Source: an uncultured Rhodospirillales bacterium
GTDB taxonomy: Bacteria > Pseudomonadota > Alphaproteobacteria > Ferrovibrionales > Ferrovibrionaceae
Assembly (NCBI GenBank): GCA_937905845.1
Contig: CALCYJ010000312.1
Span: 1-43,389 of the forward strand
DNA length: 43,389 nt
Direction: 5' to 3'
Positions 10,404 through 19,433 of this stretch are shown piece after piece (the stretch's first letter is position 1; every line of letters starts with the position of its first letter). The notes below the pieces were generated by a model. That model was given only the letters and a program-made list of their open reading frames with translations, searched no databases and was not told the origin of the DNA. A program made the position numbers and the translations under genes.

Positions 10404-12296
10404 TCAGAAGCCGGTCGAGAGCTGCGGCACGGCCGCGACGATGACGAGCGCCGCCGCCACCGCCGCGAGATAGGGCCAGATCCGCCCCATCGCCGCGTCG
10501 GGCGAGGTGCGGCCGATGGCGCAGGCGGCGTAATAGCCGACGCCGAAGGGCGGCGCGAACAGGCCGATGCCCATGGCGAGCACGGCGATGATGGCGTAAT
10601 GCACCTCGTTCACGCCGAGCGCGCGGGCGACGGGAAACAGCAGCGGCCCCAGCAGCACGATCGCCGGAATGCCTTCGAGCACGCTGCCGAGCACGGTGAA
10701 GACCAGGATGGAAACCGCGAGGAAGCCGGCCTTCCCGCCCGGTGTCGCCGCCATGAGGGTGACGAGATCGTGCGAAAAGCCCGACTGGGTGAGCGCCCAG
10801 GCCATGGCCGTCGCGGTGCCGATGATGAGCAGGATCGCCCCCGACAGCGAGGCGGTCTCGATCAGGATGGGATAGAGGCGGCGCCAGGCGAAGGGGCGAT
10901 AGACGAAAAGCCCGATCAGCGCGGTATAGACGACGCCGACGGTCGAAACCTCGGTCGCCGTCGCCACCCCCTCCACCACCGCGGCGCGGATCAGGAACGG
11001 CAGCACGAGGCCCGGCAGCGCCACCAGGAAGGTGCGGGCGACCTCGCGCAACGGCGCCTTCACGACGCCGCTGACATCATCGCCGCGCGAGCGCAGATAG
11101 GCCACCACCACCAGCGCCAGCGCCGCCACCGCCGCCGGCAGCAGGCCGCCATCGAAGAGCGCGGCGATGGAGACGCCGGTCACCGAGCCGATGGTGATGA
11201 GGACCAGGCTCGGCGGAATGGTCTCCGACATCGCGCCGGAGGACGCCAGCAGCGAGACCAGCTCGCCCGGGGCCGCCCCCCGCCGCGTCATCTCGGGAAA
11301 CAGCACCGGCGCCACCGCCGCCATATCGGCCGCCTTGGACCCGGAAATGCCCGAGATCAGGAACATGGCGCCGAGCAGCACATAGGACAGGCCGCCCCGC
11401 ACATGACCGAGCAGGGAGGCGAGAAAATTCACCATCGCCCGCGCGACGCCGGTCATCTCGATCAGCAGGCCGAGAAAGACGAACAGCGGCACCGCCAGCA
11501 GGAGAAGGCCGGACATGCCTTCGTCCATGCGGCTCACCACGATGGTCAGCGGCACGCTGGTCACGTTCGAGAGATAGGCGAGCGTCGCGATGCCGAAGGC
11601 GAAGGCGATCGGCACGCCGACCGCCACCGCGAGCCCCACCAGAACGACGAAATAGACCACCAGGTTGAGGTTGCCGATGGCGAGCAGGCCCGGCTGCGCG
11701 AGCCAGAGCAGGCCGGCCAGCGCCGCGAGGACGAGGAGTGCCACGGCCGCGAGCCGCCACCCGGCCCGCCGCGCCAGATGGACGGCGGCGATCGGCAGCA
11801 TGAGGAGGATGCCGAGCCCGAGCGCTGCCACCCGATAGGCGTCGTGCAGGGCGAGCGCCGGCGTGATGATGTCCCACTGGCCCGCGACATAGCTCCAGGC
11901 GGGTTCCAGCAGCGCCAGGACGAAAAGCGCCACCACCATCGCGCTCAGCGCCTCGCAGAAAGCGCGGGTCATCGACCCGGCCCGGCGCAGGACGAAGGTC
12001 AGCCGCATATGCTCGTCGCGCCTGAGCGCGATCACCGCGCCCAGCATGGCGAGCCACAGGAACAGGATCCCCGCCAGCTCGTCCGTCCAGATCAGCGGCC
12101 GGTCGAAGACATAGCGCGCCACGACGCCGGTAAAAAGCACCCCCACCTCGACCAGGACGAGGATGGCCGCCGGCACTTCGGTGATCAGCGCCAGGACCCG
12201 CCCGGCACGGCCGGGACCGCGCGGGCGGCGGGGATCGCCCTCACCACCGGCATCGCCGCCCGTGCCGCCGGCCGCGTCCTCGTCCAGCGCAATCAT
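10404..12296 (-). CDS. TRAP transporter permease, DctQ-DctM fusion
   Basis: N-terminal four-TM DctQ region (TDELAGILFLWLAMLGAVIALRRDEHMRL) fused to DctM (GVPIAFAFGIATLAYL, LLLAVPLFVFLGLLIEMTGVARAMVNF, SGSKAADMAAVAPVLFPEM, LVLITIGSVTGVSIAALF). Confidence 0.93.
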   Translation of the reverse strand: MIALDEDAAGGTGGDAGGEGDPRRPRGPGRAGRVLALITEVPAAILVLVEVGVLFTGVVARYVFDRPLIWTDELAGILFLWLAMLGAVIALRRDEHMRLTFVLRRAGSMTRAFCEALSAMVVALFVLALLEPAWSYVAGQWDIITPALALHDAYRVAALGLGILLMLPIAAVHLARRAGWRLAAVALLVLAALAGLLWLAQPGLLAIGNLNLVVYFVVLVGLAVAVGVPIAFAFGIATLAYLSNVTSVPLTIVVSRMDEGMSGLLLLAVPLFVFLGLLIEMTGVARAMVNFLASLLGHVRGGLSYVLLGAMFLISGISGSKAADMAAVAPVLFPEMTRRGAAPGELVSLLASSGAMSETIPPSLVLITIGSVTGVSIAALFDGGLLPAAVAALALVVVAYLRSRGDDVSGVVKAPLREVARTFLVALPGLVLPFLIRAAVVEGVATATEVSTVGVVYTALIGLFVYRPFAWRRLYPILIETASLSGAILLIIGTATAMAWALTQSGFSHDLVTLMAATPGGKAGFLAVSILVFTVLGSVLEGIPAIVLLGPLLFPVARALGVNEVHYAIIAVLAMGIGLFAPPFGVGYYAACAIGRTSPDAAMGRIWPYLAAVAAALVIVAAVPQLSTGF

Positions 12297-12312
12297 GCCC
12301 GCCGCCGCCGTT

Positions 12313-13332
12313 TCAGGCGAGAGCGCCGGTATATTTCTCCAGCAGCGCCCAGGCTTGCGGCCCGTACTTCTTCTTCCAGTCGGCATAGAAGCCGGCCTGG
12401 CGCAGGGCGGTGCGGAAGGGCTCCGGATCGGGCTGGTTGAAGACTATGCCCTGAGAGGCGAGCTTGGTCTTCAGCCCGTCGTTGAGGCCGCGCACGTCCT
12501 CGCGCTCGCCCAGCGCCGCCTCGTTGAAGTTCTTGGCGACGATCTGCTGCAAGGGCTTGGGCAGCCGCGCCCAGGCGGCGCCGTTGGCGAGGAACCAGAA
12601 CCCGTCCCACATATGGTTGGTGAGGGAGCAGTATTTCTGCACCTCGTAGAGCTTGGCCGTCTCGATGATGGCGAGCGGATTCTCCTCGCCTTCCACCACC
12701 TTGGTCTGCAACGCCGAATAGACTTCGGAAAAATTGATGCCGGTCGGACCGGCGCCCAGTGCCTTGAACATCGAGGTCCAGAGCGGGCTCACCGGCACGC
12801 GGATCTTGAAGCCCTTGAGGTCGGCCGGCGTCACGATCGGATGGGTGCTGGAGGTGATCTGGCGATAGCCGTTGTCCCAGATCTTGTCCAGGGCGATCAG
12901 GCCGGACTTGGCGATCGCCTGGCGAATATGGGCGCCGAGATCGCCGTCCATCGCCTCCCACACCTGCGCGTAATTCTTGAAGGCGAAGCCGATGCCGTTG
13001 ATGGAGGCAACGGGGACCAGCGTCGACAGGATCAGACCGGAAAGGGTGAAGAACTGAACGGCGCCGCTGCGCACCTGCGACAGAACGTCGGTATCGCCGC
13101 CGAGCTGATTGTTCGGGAAGATCTGGATGACGACCCGCCCGCCGCTCTGCTCCTTGATGCGGTCCACGGCCGCCTGCGCCCTGATATTCATCGGATGGGT
13201 CAGCGGCAGATTATTCGCGTATTTATAGGTGAATTCGGCCGCCTGCGCCCGACGGGTCGCAATGCCGAAAGCCGCTAGGCCGCCCGCCGCGGCGCCGCCC
13301 GCCAGAACGCCTCTGCGCGTGATCGAAGTCAT
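12313..13332 (-). CDS. TRAP transporter substrate-binding protein, DctP family
   Basis: Tat-like leader MTSITRRGVLAGGAAAGGLAAFG; YKYANNLPLTHPMNIRAQAAVDRIKEQSGGRVVIQIFPNNQLGGDTDVLSQVRSGAVQFF. Confidence 0.93.
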   Translation of the reverse strand: MTSITRRGVLAGGAAAGGLAAFGIATRRAQAAEFTYKYANNLPLTHPMNIRAQAAVDRIKEQSGGRVVIQIFPNNQLGGDTDVLSQVRSGAVQFFTLSGLILSTLVPVASINGIGFAFKNYAQVWEAMDGDLGAHIRQAIAKSGLIALDKIWDNGYRQITSSTHPIVTPADLKGFKIRVPVSPLWTSMFKALGAGPTGINFSEVYSALQTKVVEGEENPLAIIETAKLYEVQKYCSLTNHMWDGFWFLANGAAWARLPKPLQQIVAKNFNEAALGEREDVRGLNDGLKTKLASQGIVFNQPDPEPFRTALRQAGFYADWKKKYGPQAWALLEKYTGALA

Positions 13333-13465
13333 TCTCTCTCCCCTGTCAAACGTCGCGGATCCCCCCCGGACCCCACGGGCCGGGCGGCAATGTTAGCGTG
13401 GATTCCACCCCATGTCCCTAGAGCATTTTGCCGCTCGCGCCTGGTAACAAACGCTCCCAGCTTGT

Positions 13466-13520
13466 TGTTTTCACGCATCTTCTTGTCGGGAAAGCCGGTC
13501 CGGTTTTCCGGAATGTGCGC
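13466..13520. repeat. Putative dispersed alphaproteobacterial intergenic repeat; a flanking CTAGAGCATTTT core lies at 13418-13429
   Basis: TTGTTTTCACGCATCTTCTTGTCGGGAAAGCCGGTCCGGTTTTCCGGAATGTGC resembles recalled rhizobial-type repeats (TGTTTTGACGCATTTTCTTnACGCGAACCGGT...CTCTAG); noncoding region between divergent genes. Confidence 0.45.
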
Positions 13521-13686
13521 ACGCGGGATATCGCGCGATGACGGCCCGTGCGGATCCGTCTTCCAGCCGCGTCGCCCGCCGATCGCCGGAATGTGAATTC
13601 GCCGACAGCGATCATGCCTATGGACAGGCCGGGCTCAACTTCCCATGTTATAAACTGGTTTCCCCGGTCGCCATCATGAGGCTGTC

Positions 13687-14286
13687 ATGCCTAGCGTTTC
13701 CTTCCCCAGTTCCCGGCTGCACGGGGCGGCGCGCCGCGCCGCTCTCCTCCTTGGCGGCGCCGTCCTGGCGCTTGGCCTTGGCGCCTGCGTCGTCCCCTAC
13801 CCCTATGTCGGCGTGAGCGATCAGCTTCAGCCCTCCGACCTCGCCACCATCGCTGGCACCACCCAGGAAGTGCTGGAGCACAACAAGGTCGGCCAGAGCA
13901 CCAACTGGACCAACCCGACCGATGGCCACCTCGGCACCGTGACGCCGACCAGCACCTTCGCCGAACAGAACGGCACGTCGTGTCGCAACTTCCAGCAGAC
14001 CGCGACGATCGGCGGCCGTACCGCGGTTGCCTACGATACCGCCTGCCGCGGCGCCGATGGCCGGTGGAAGAGCGTCAATTACGGCTCGCTGTCACAGGCG
14101 ATCCGCTATGCCGATACGGCCGCCTATCCCGCTTATTCTTCCGCCTATCCGGCCTATCCCGCCGATCCCGTCTATCCCTATTATGGCGGCTATCCGAGCG
14201 TCTATCTCGATGGCGGCGGCTATTTCGGCTATTGCCATGGCTGCGGTTACGGACACTGGCACGGCGGCCACCGCGGCTATTGGTAG
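13687..14286 (+). CDS. surface-antigen-like lipoprotein with Tyr/Pro/Gly/His-rich C-terminal tail
   Basis: Lipobox LGACVVP after a hydrophobic leader; GTSCRNFQQTATIGGRTAVAYDTACRGADGRWKSVN resembles the 17-kDa surface antigen fold; tail YPAYPADPVYPYYGGYPS...CHGCGYGHWHGGHRGYW. Confidence 0.7.
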   Translation: MPSVSFPSSRLHGAARRAALLLGGAVLALGLGACVVPYPYVGVSDQLQPSDLATIAGTTQEVLEHNKVGQSTNWTNPTDGHLGTVTPTSTFAEQNGTSCRNFQQTATIGGRTAVAYDTACRGADGRWKSVNYGSLSQAIRYADTAAYPAYSSAYPAYPADPVYPYYGGYPSVYLDGGGYFGYCHGCGYGHWHGGHRGYW

Positions 14287-14320
14287 GGGATTGCGCCGGC
14301 GGGCGGCGCGCCGCTCATCC

Positions 14321-14341
14321 GGCTTCCGATCGGCGGAAGCC
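14321..14341. terminator. candidate bidirectional hairpin between convergent genes
   Basis: Perfect 8-bp stem GGCTTCCG-ATCGG-CGGAAGCC between the ends of 13687..14286 (+) and 14363..15418 (-); no T-tract. Confidence 0.45.
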
Positions 14342-14362
14342 GCGGGCGCCGGCTGATCAGGA

Positions 14363-15418
14363 TCAGCGGTTGCCGGCGTTGAAGGCGGCCAGGGCCGCGG
14401 CACCCGGCACCAGATCCTGATCATCCAGGGCATTGAGCGGCGTTTCCACCGTATTGAGGAAGACGTGCAGGTCCTCGGGCTCGGGTTCGAGATAGAGCAG
14501 CCCGGTGACCAGTTCGCCGGCCGCCCGCCGTTCCTGGAGGTAGTTCATGGCGGCGACGCGGTCGTGGGGATTGTAATCGGCGGCAAGCTTGCGCAGGCGC
14601 AGCACCGAACCATCGTGCTGCGTCACCTCCTCCACCGTGCCGGGCGCATAATCGGCCACGATCGGCGCGCGGCCGACCATGACATCGAGCCGGTTGACCG
14701 CCTCGTTATGCTCGCGCACGAAGTCGAAGCTCTTGGTCGAGCCGACATGGTTGTTGAAGGCGACGCAGGGCGAGATGCAATCGATGAAGGCCGCGCCCTG
14801 GTGCAGGATCGCCGCCTCGATCAGCGGCACGAGCTGCGCCTTGTCGCCGGAGAAGCTGCGCGCCACGAAGCTCGCGCCGAGCTGGAGCGCCATGCCGACG
14901 AGATCGATCGCTTCGTCGCCGTTGACGGCGCCGCGCTTGCTCTTCGATCCTTTGTCGGAAGTGGCGGAGAATTGTCCCTTGGTCAGGCCGTAGACGCCGT
15001 TGTTCTCGACGATATAGACCATGTTCACGCCGCGGCGGATGCTGTGGGCGAACTGACCCAGGCCGATCGAGGCGGAATCGCCGTCGCCCGAAACCCCGAG
15101 ATAGACGAGATCGCGGTTGGCGAGATTGGCCCCGGTCAGCACCGAGGGCATGCGGCCATGCACGCTGTTGAACCCGTGCGAGGCGCCGAGGAAGTAGGTC
15201 GGCGTCTTCGAGGAGCAGCCGATGCCCGAAAGCTTGGCCAGGCGGTGCGGCGGCAGGTCCAGCTCGAAACAGGCCTGGATGATGGCGGCGCTGATGGAAT
15301 CGTGGCCGCAGCCGGCGCATAGCGTCGAGACCGCACCCTCATAGTCGCGGCGGGTGAAGCCGAGCTGGTTGGTCGGCAGCTTGGGATGATGGAGCTTGGG
15401 CTTCGGCAGATAGGTCAT
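14363..15418 (-). CDS. 2-oxoacid:ferredoxin/acceptor oxidoreductase, beta (TPP-binding) subunit
   Basis: STLCAGCGHDSISAAIIQACFELDLPPHRLAKLSGIGCSSKTPTYFLGASHGFNSVHGRMPSVLTGANLANRDLVYLGVSGDGDSASIGLGQFAHSIRRGVNMVYIVENNGVYGLTKGQ. Confidence 0.95.
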   Translation of the reverse strand: MTYLPKPKLHHPKLPTNQLGFTRRDYEGAVSTLCAGCGHDSISAAIIQACFELDLPPHRLAKLSGIGCSSKTPTYFLGASHGFNSVHGRMPSVLTGANLANRDLVYLGVSGDGDSASIGLGQFAHSIRRGVNMVYIVENNGVYGLTKGQFSATSDKGSKSKRGAVNGDEAIDLVGMALQLGASFVARSFSGDKAQLVPLIEAAILHQGAAFIDCISPCVAFNNHVGSTKSFDFVREHNEAVNRLDVMVGRAPIVADYAPGTVEEVTQHDGSVLRLRKLAADYNPHDRVAAMNYLQERRAAGELVTGLLYLEPEPEDLHVFLNTVETPLNALDDQDLVPGAAALAAFNAGNR

Positions 15419-17322
15419 GGAGCCACTCGGCGGGCAGGAGGGATGTTGAAGGCGGCGCGGTTGGCGGCGATCTCGCGCACCACGAAGCGGGCAGTGATCG
15501 GCGTGCCGTCGTAATGAAGCACCGGCGTCAGGCGCGCCGGATCGACATTGCACTCGTTGACCAGCAGCGAGCGCATCTGGGCGTCGCGGTTCTGCTCGAC
15601 GACGAAGATCTGATCGTGCTCGTTGAGGAAATCGACCACCGTATCGTCGAAGGGAAAGGCGCGGATGCGCAGCGTATCGATGTGGATGCCCTCGGCTTCC
15701 AGCAGCGCGGTCGCCTCCAGCATGGCCGGGGTGCTGGAGCCGAAATAGATCGCGCCGATCCGCGTCGGCTCGGCGGCATCGCGCCGCAGCGGCGCCGGCA
15801 CGAGCGATTTGGCGGTGGTGAATTTGCGCAACAGCCGCTGCATATTGTCGATATAGACCGCGCCGTCCTCGCTATAGCGGGCATAGCGGTTCTTGGTCGT
15901 GCCGCGGGTGAAATAGGCGCCGCGGTCGGGATGCGTGCCGGGATAGGTGCGATAGGGAATGCCATCGCCATCGACATCGAGGTAGCGGCCGAAGTCGCGC
16001 CCCGCCGCAAGCTCGGCCGCGCTCATCACCTTGCCGCGGTCAAGCCGGTGCGTGTCATCCCAGGAAAACGGCGCGCACAGCCATTCGTTCATGCCGATAT
16101 CGAGATCGAGCAGCACGAAGATCGGCGTCTGCAACCGGTCGGCGAGATCGAAGGCCTGCGCCCCGAACTCGAAACACTCGCGGGGATCCTCGGGGAAAAG
16201 CAGGACGTGCTTCGTGTCGCCGTGCGAGGCATAGGCGCAGGCGAGCAGGTCCGCCTGCTGCGTCCGCGTCGGCATGCCCGTGGAGGGACCGCCGCGCTGC
16301 ACGTCGAAGATCACCGCCGGGATCTCCGCGAAATAGGCGAGCCCGAGGAATTCCTGCATCAGCGAGATGCCGGGACCCGACGTGGCGGTGAAGGCGCGGG
16401 CGCCGTTCCACGCCGCCCCGATGACCATGCCGATCGAGGCCAGTTCGTCCTCCGCCTGGATGATGGCGAACCGGTTGCGCCCCGTCACGCGATCGACGCG
16501 ATAGCGGTGGCAATGGCGGGCGAAGGCTTCGGCGAGCGAGGTCGAAGGGGTGATCGGATACCAGGCCGCCACCGTCGCGCCGCCATAGACGCAACCTAAA
16601 GCCGCTGCGCTGTTGCCGTCGATGAAGATGCGGTCGCCCACCGCATCCGCCCGCTGGAGCCTGAGACCGATCGGCCAGCGGAGATGTTCGAGCGCCCATT
16701 CCCGCCCCAGCCGCAGCGCCTGCACATTGGGCGCGATCAGCTTCTCCTTGCCGCCGAACTGCTCGCCGATCAGCACCTCGATCGCCGACACATCCATATC
16801 CAGCAGCGCCGAGAGCGCGCCAAGATAGACGATGTTCTTGAACAGCTGCCGCTGCCGCGGGTCGTCATAGGTACGGTTGCAGATCTCGGTCAGCGGCACG
16901 CCGATGACCGAGATGTCGGCGCGGAGCTTGGTCGCCGGCAAGGGCTTGGTCGAATCATAGAGCAGATAGCCGCCGGGCTCGATTGAGGCCAGGTCCTCGT
17001 CCCAGGTCTGCGGGTTCATCGCCACCATGAGATCGACGCCGCCGCGCCGGCCGCGGTGGCCCGCCTCCGTCACCCGCACCTCGTACCAGGTCGGCAGGCC
17101 CTGGATATTGGACGGGAAGATGTTGCGCGAACTGACCGGCACCCCCATGCGCAGCACCGCGCGGGCGAACAGCAGATTGGCCGAGGCGGAACCCGAGCCG
17201 TTGACATTGGCGAACTTGACGACGAAATCGTTGACCCGTTCGATCGGCGCCACCGCCGCGGGCGCAGCGGATGGCGCGGGCGACGCGGATGCCGGTTCCG
17301 GCATGGTCGGTTCCGGCGTCAT
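15415..17322 (-). CDS. 2-oxoacid:acceptor oxidoreductase, fused gamma-alpha subunit
   Basis: FANVNGSGSASANLLFARAVLRMGV gamma domain; YPITPSTSLAEAFARH and ATSGPGISLMQEFLGLAYFAEIPAVIFDVQRGGPSTGMPTRTQQADLL alpha domain; ATGA overlap with neighbours. Confidence 0.95.
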   Translation of the reverse strand: MTPEPTMPEPASASPAPSAAPAAVAPIERVNDFVVKFANVNGSGSASANLLFARAVLRMGVPVSSRNIFPSNIQGLPTWYEVRVTEAGHRGRRGGVDLMVAMNPQTWDEDLASIEPGGYLLYDSTKPLPATKLRADISVIGVPLTEICNRTYDDPRQRQLFKNIVYLGALSALLDMDVSAIEVLIGEQFGGKEKLIAPNVQALRLGREWALEHLRWPIGLRLQRADAVGDRIFIDGNSAAALGCVYGGATVAAWYPITPSTSLAEAFARHCHRYRVDRVTGRNRFAIIQAEDELASIGMVIGAAWNGARAFTATSGPGISLMQEFLGLAYFAEIPAVIFDVQRGGPSTGMPTRTQQADLLACAYASHGDTKHVLLFPEDPRECFEFGAQAFDLADRLQTPIFVLLDLDIGMNEWLCAPFSWDDTHRLDRGKVMSAAELAAGRDFGRYLDVDGDGIPYRTYPGTHPDRGAYFTRGTTKNRYARYSEDGAVYIDNMQRLLRKFTTAKSLVPAPLRRDAAEPTRIGAIYFGSSTPAMLEATALLEAEGIHIDTLRIRAFPFDDTVVDFLNEHDQIFVVEQNRDAQMRSLLVNECNVDPARLTPVLHYDGTPITARFVVREIAANRAAFNIPPARRVAP

Positions 17323-19109
17323 CGTGCGTGGCACTCCGGCCCGGCATAGGTCATTTCGACGAGGAATTTCTGCATGTCCCAGGCCCCCGTCGGACAGCGT
17401 TCGGCGCACAGGCCGCAATGCAGGCAGACATCCTCGTCCTTGGCCATGATGCGTCCCGTCCGCAACCCTTCCGCGACATAGATGTCCTGCGTCGCATCGA
17501 GCGCGGGCGCCATCAGGCGCTGGCGCAGCTCGGCTTCCGGCCCGTTCGCCGTAAAGGTGATGCAATCCATCGGGCAGATATCGACGCAGGCGTCGCATTC
17601 GATGCAGAGGCCCGGCGTGAACACCGTCTGCACGTCGCAGTTCAGGCAGCGCGCCGCCTCGGCATGGCCGAGCTTGAGGTCGAAACCAAGCTCGACCTCG
17701 AGCTTGATGTTCCGCAGCACGACATCCTTGTCCTTGAGCGGCACGCGGTAGCGCAGGTCGTTGGAAATGTCGTTGTCGTAGCTCCACTCGTGGATGCCCA
17801 TCTTCTGGCTGGCCAGCGTGACGCGCGGCGGCGGGCGGGAGCGCACGTCGCCGTCGTGGCACAGAAGGTCGATGGAGACCGCCGCCTCGTGTCCGTGCGC
17901 CACCGCCCAGATGATGTTCTTCGGTCCGAAGGCGGCGTCGCCGCCGAACAGAACATGGGGCAGGCTCGACTGGAAGGTCACCGGATCCACTTCCGGCATG
18001 CCGGAGCGGTCGAAGGCGATGCCGGCGTCGCGCTCGATCCAGGGGAAGGCATTCTCCTGGCCGATGGCGATCAGAACGTCATCGCAGGGGATCTGCACCT
18101 CGGGCTCGCCGGTTGGAACCAGGCGGCGGCGGCCGTCGCCGTCAACCTCCGCCCGCACCGTCTCGAACAGCATGCCGGTGAGCTTGCCGCCGGTATGGAG
18201 GAAGGCTTTCGGCACATGGTAGTTGAGGATGGGGATGCCTTCGTGCATGGCATCCTCCTTCTCCCAGGGCGAGGCCTTCATCTCGGCGAAGCCCGACCGC
18301 ACCACGACCGTAACCTCGTCGCCGCCCAGCCGCCGCGACGAGCGGCAGCAATCCATCGCGGTATTGCCGCCGCCGAGCACGATGACCCGGCGGCCGATCC
18401 GCTCGATATGACCGAAGGAGACACTCGCAAGCCAGTCGATGCCGATATGGATATTGGCCGCGGCCTCCAGGCGTCCGGGCACGTCGAGGTCGCGGCCGCG
18501 CGGCGCGCCGGTGCCGACGAAGATCGCGTCATAGCCCTCGGCCAGCAGCGTCTTCATACTATCGACCCGGGTGCCGAGCCGCCGCTCGATCCCGCCGATA
18601 TCGAGGATATAGCCCACCTCTTCGTCGATGACTTCCTCGGGCAGGCGGAACTTCGGGATCTGGCTGCGGATCATGCCGCCGGCGCGCGCATCGCCATCGT
18701 AAAGAATGATGTCGTAGCCCAAGGGCGCCAGATCGCGCGCCACCGTGAGTGACGCCGGCCCGGCGCCGATCAGCGCGATCCGCCGGCCGTTGCCCTGGCC
18801 CGGCCGCGATGGCAGCCGGTCGCGGATATCGTCCTTGTAATCGGCGGCGACGCGCTTCAGGCGGCAGATCGCCACCGGCTCCGCCTCCACCCGGCCGCGG
18901 CGGCAGGCCGGCTCGCACGGGCGGTCGCAGGTGCGGCCCAAAATCCCGGGAAAGACGTTGGAGGTCCAATTGACCATATAGGCGTCGGCATAGCGGCCGG
19001 CGGCGATCAGCCGGATATATTCCGGCACCGGCGTATGCGCCGGGCACGCCCATTGACAGTCCACCACCTTATGGAAGTAATCAGGCAGGGCGATATCGGT
19101 CGGCTTCAC
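17319..19109 (-). CDS. glutamate-synthase-small-subunit-like FAD/NAD(P) oxidoreductase with C-terminal 2x[4Fe-4S] ferredoxin domain (KorC-like)
   Basis: N-terminal CQWACPAHTPVPEYIRLIAAGRYADAY and RTCDRPCEPACRRG; IALIGAGPASLTVARDLAPLGYDIILYD; CIECDACVDICPMDC and CLHCGLCAERCP; GTG start after GGAGATGAAAC. Confidence 0.93.
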   Translation of the reverse strand: MKPTDIALPDYFHKVVDCQWACPAHTPVPEYIRLIAAGRYADAYMVNWTSNVFPGILGRTCDRPCEPACRRGRVEAEPVAICRLKRVAADYKDDIRDRLPSRPGQGNGRRIALIGAGPASLTVARDLAPLGYDIILYDGDARAGGMIRSQIPKFRLPEEVIDEEVGYILDIGGIERRLGTRVDSMKTLLAEGYDAIFVGTGAPRGRDLDVPGRLEAAANIHIGIDWLASVSFGHIERIGRRVIVLGGGNTAMDCCRSSRRLGGDEVTVVVRSGFAEMKASPWEKEDAMHEGIPILNYHVPKAFLHTGGKLTGMLFETVRAEVDGDGRRRLVPTGEPEVQIPCDDVLIAIGQENAFPWIERDAGIAFDRSGMPEVDPVTFQSSLPHVLFGGDAAFGPKNIIWAVAHGHEAAVSIDLLCHDGDVRSRPPPRVTLASQKMGIHEWSYDNDISNDLRYRVPLKDKDVVLRNIKLEVELGFDLKLGHAEAARCLNCDVQTVFTPGLCIECDACVDICPMDCITFTANGPEAELRQRLMAPALDATQDIYVAEGLRTGRIMAKDEDVCLHCGLCAERCPTGAWDMQKFLVEMTYAGPECHAR

Positions 19110-19163
19110 GTTTCATCTCCTCCCCCGCACCCTTACTCGAAGGCTACTGCGCTCGAAGACTCT

Positions 19164-19220
19164 CAACGCTCAAAAGCGACGGCAACGCTCAAAAGCGACG
19201 GCAACGCTCAAAAGCGACGG
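19164..19220. repeat. 3 perfect tandem copies of a 19-bp unit CAACGCTCAAAAGCGACGG
   Basis: Direct reading; each unit contains the mini-palindrome CGCT-CAAA-AGCG. Confidence 0.97.
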
Positions 19221-19382
19221 CACCAAAACCCCACGGCACCGAACCATCGTGCTGAAAGATCACGGCGCAACCCTCCACCACGATCTTATGCCCCCTATCC
19301 AGCCTGGATCGCGGGCGCACTTCTTATATTTTGCCTGATTCTGCCACCTGCCGCGGCCCCTGTCACGCAGGGATCGCATTCC

Positions 19383-19433
19383 TATTTGAAATTCCGGCCT
19401 ATTTGAAATTCCGGCCTATTTGAAATTCCGGCC
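19383..19433. repeat. 3 perfect tandem copies of a 17-bp unit TATTTGAAATTCCGGCC
   Basis: Direct reading; intergenic, upstream of the PEP-CTERM gene. Confidence 0.97.

Noticed and set aside
19164-19433. CRISPR-like direct repeats
   Set aside because: The repeats are contiguous with no spacers, the two arrays are unrelated, and no cas genes are present.
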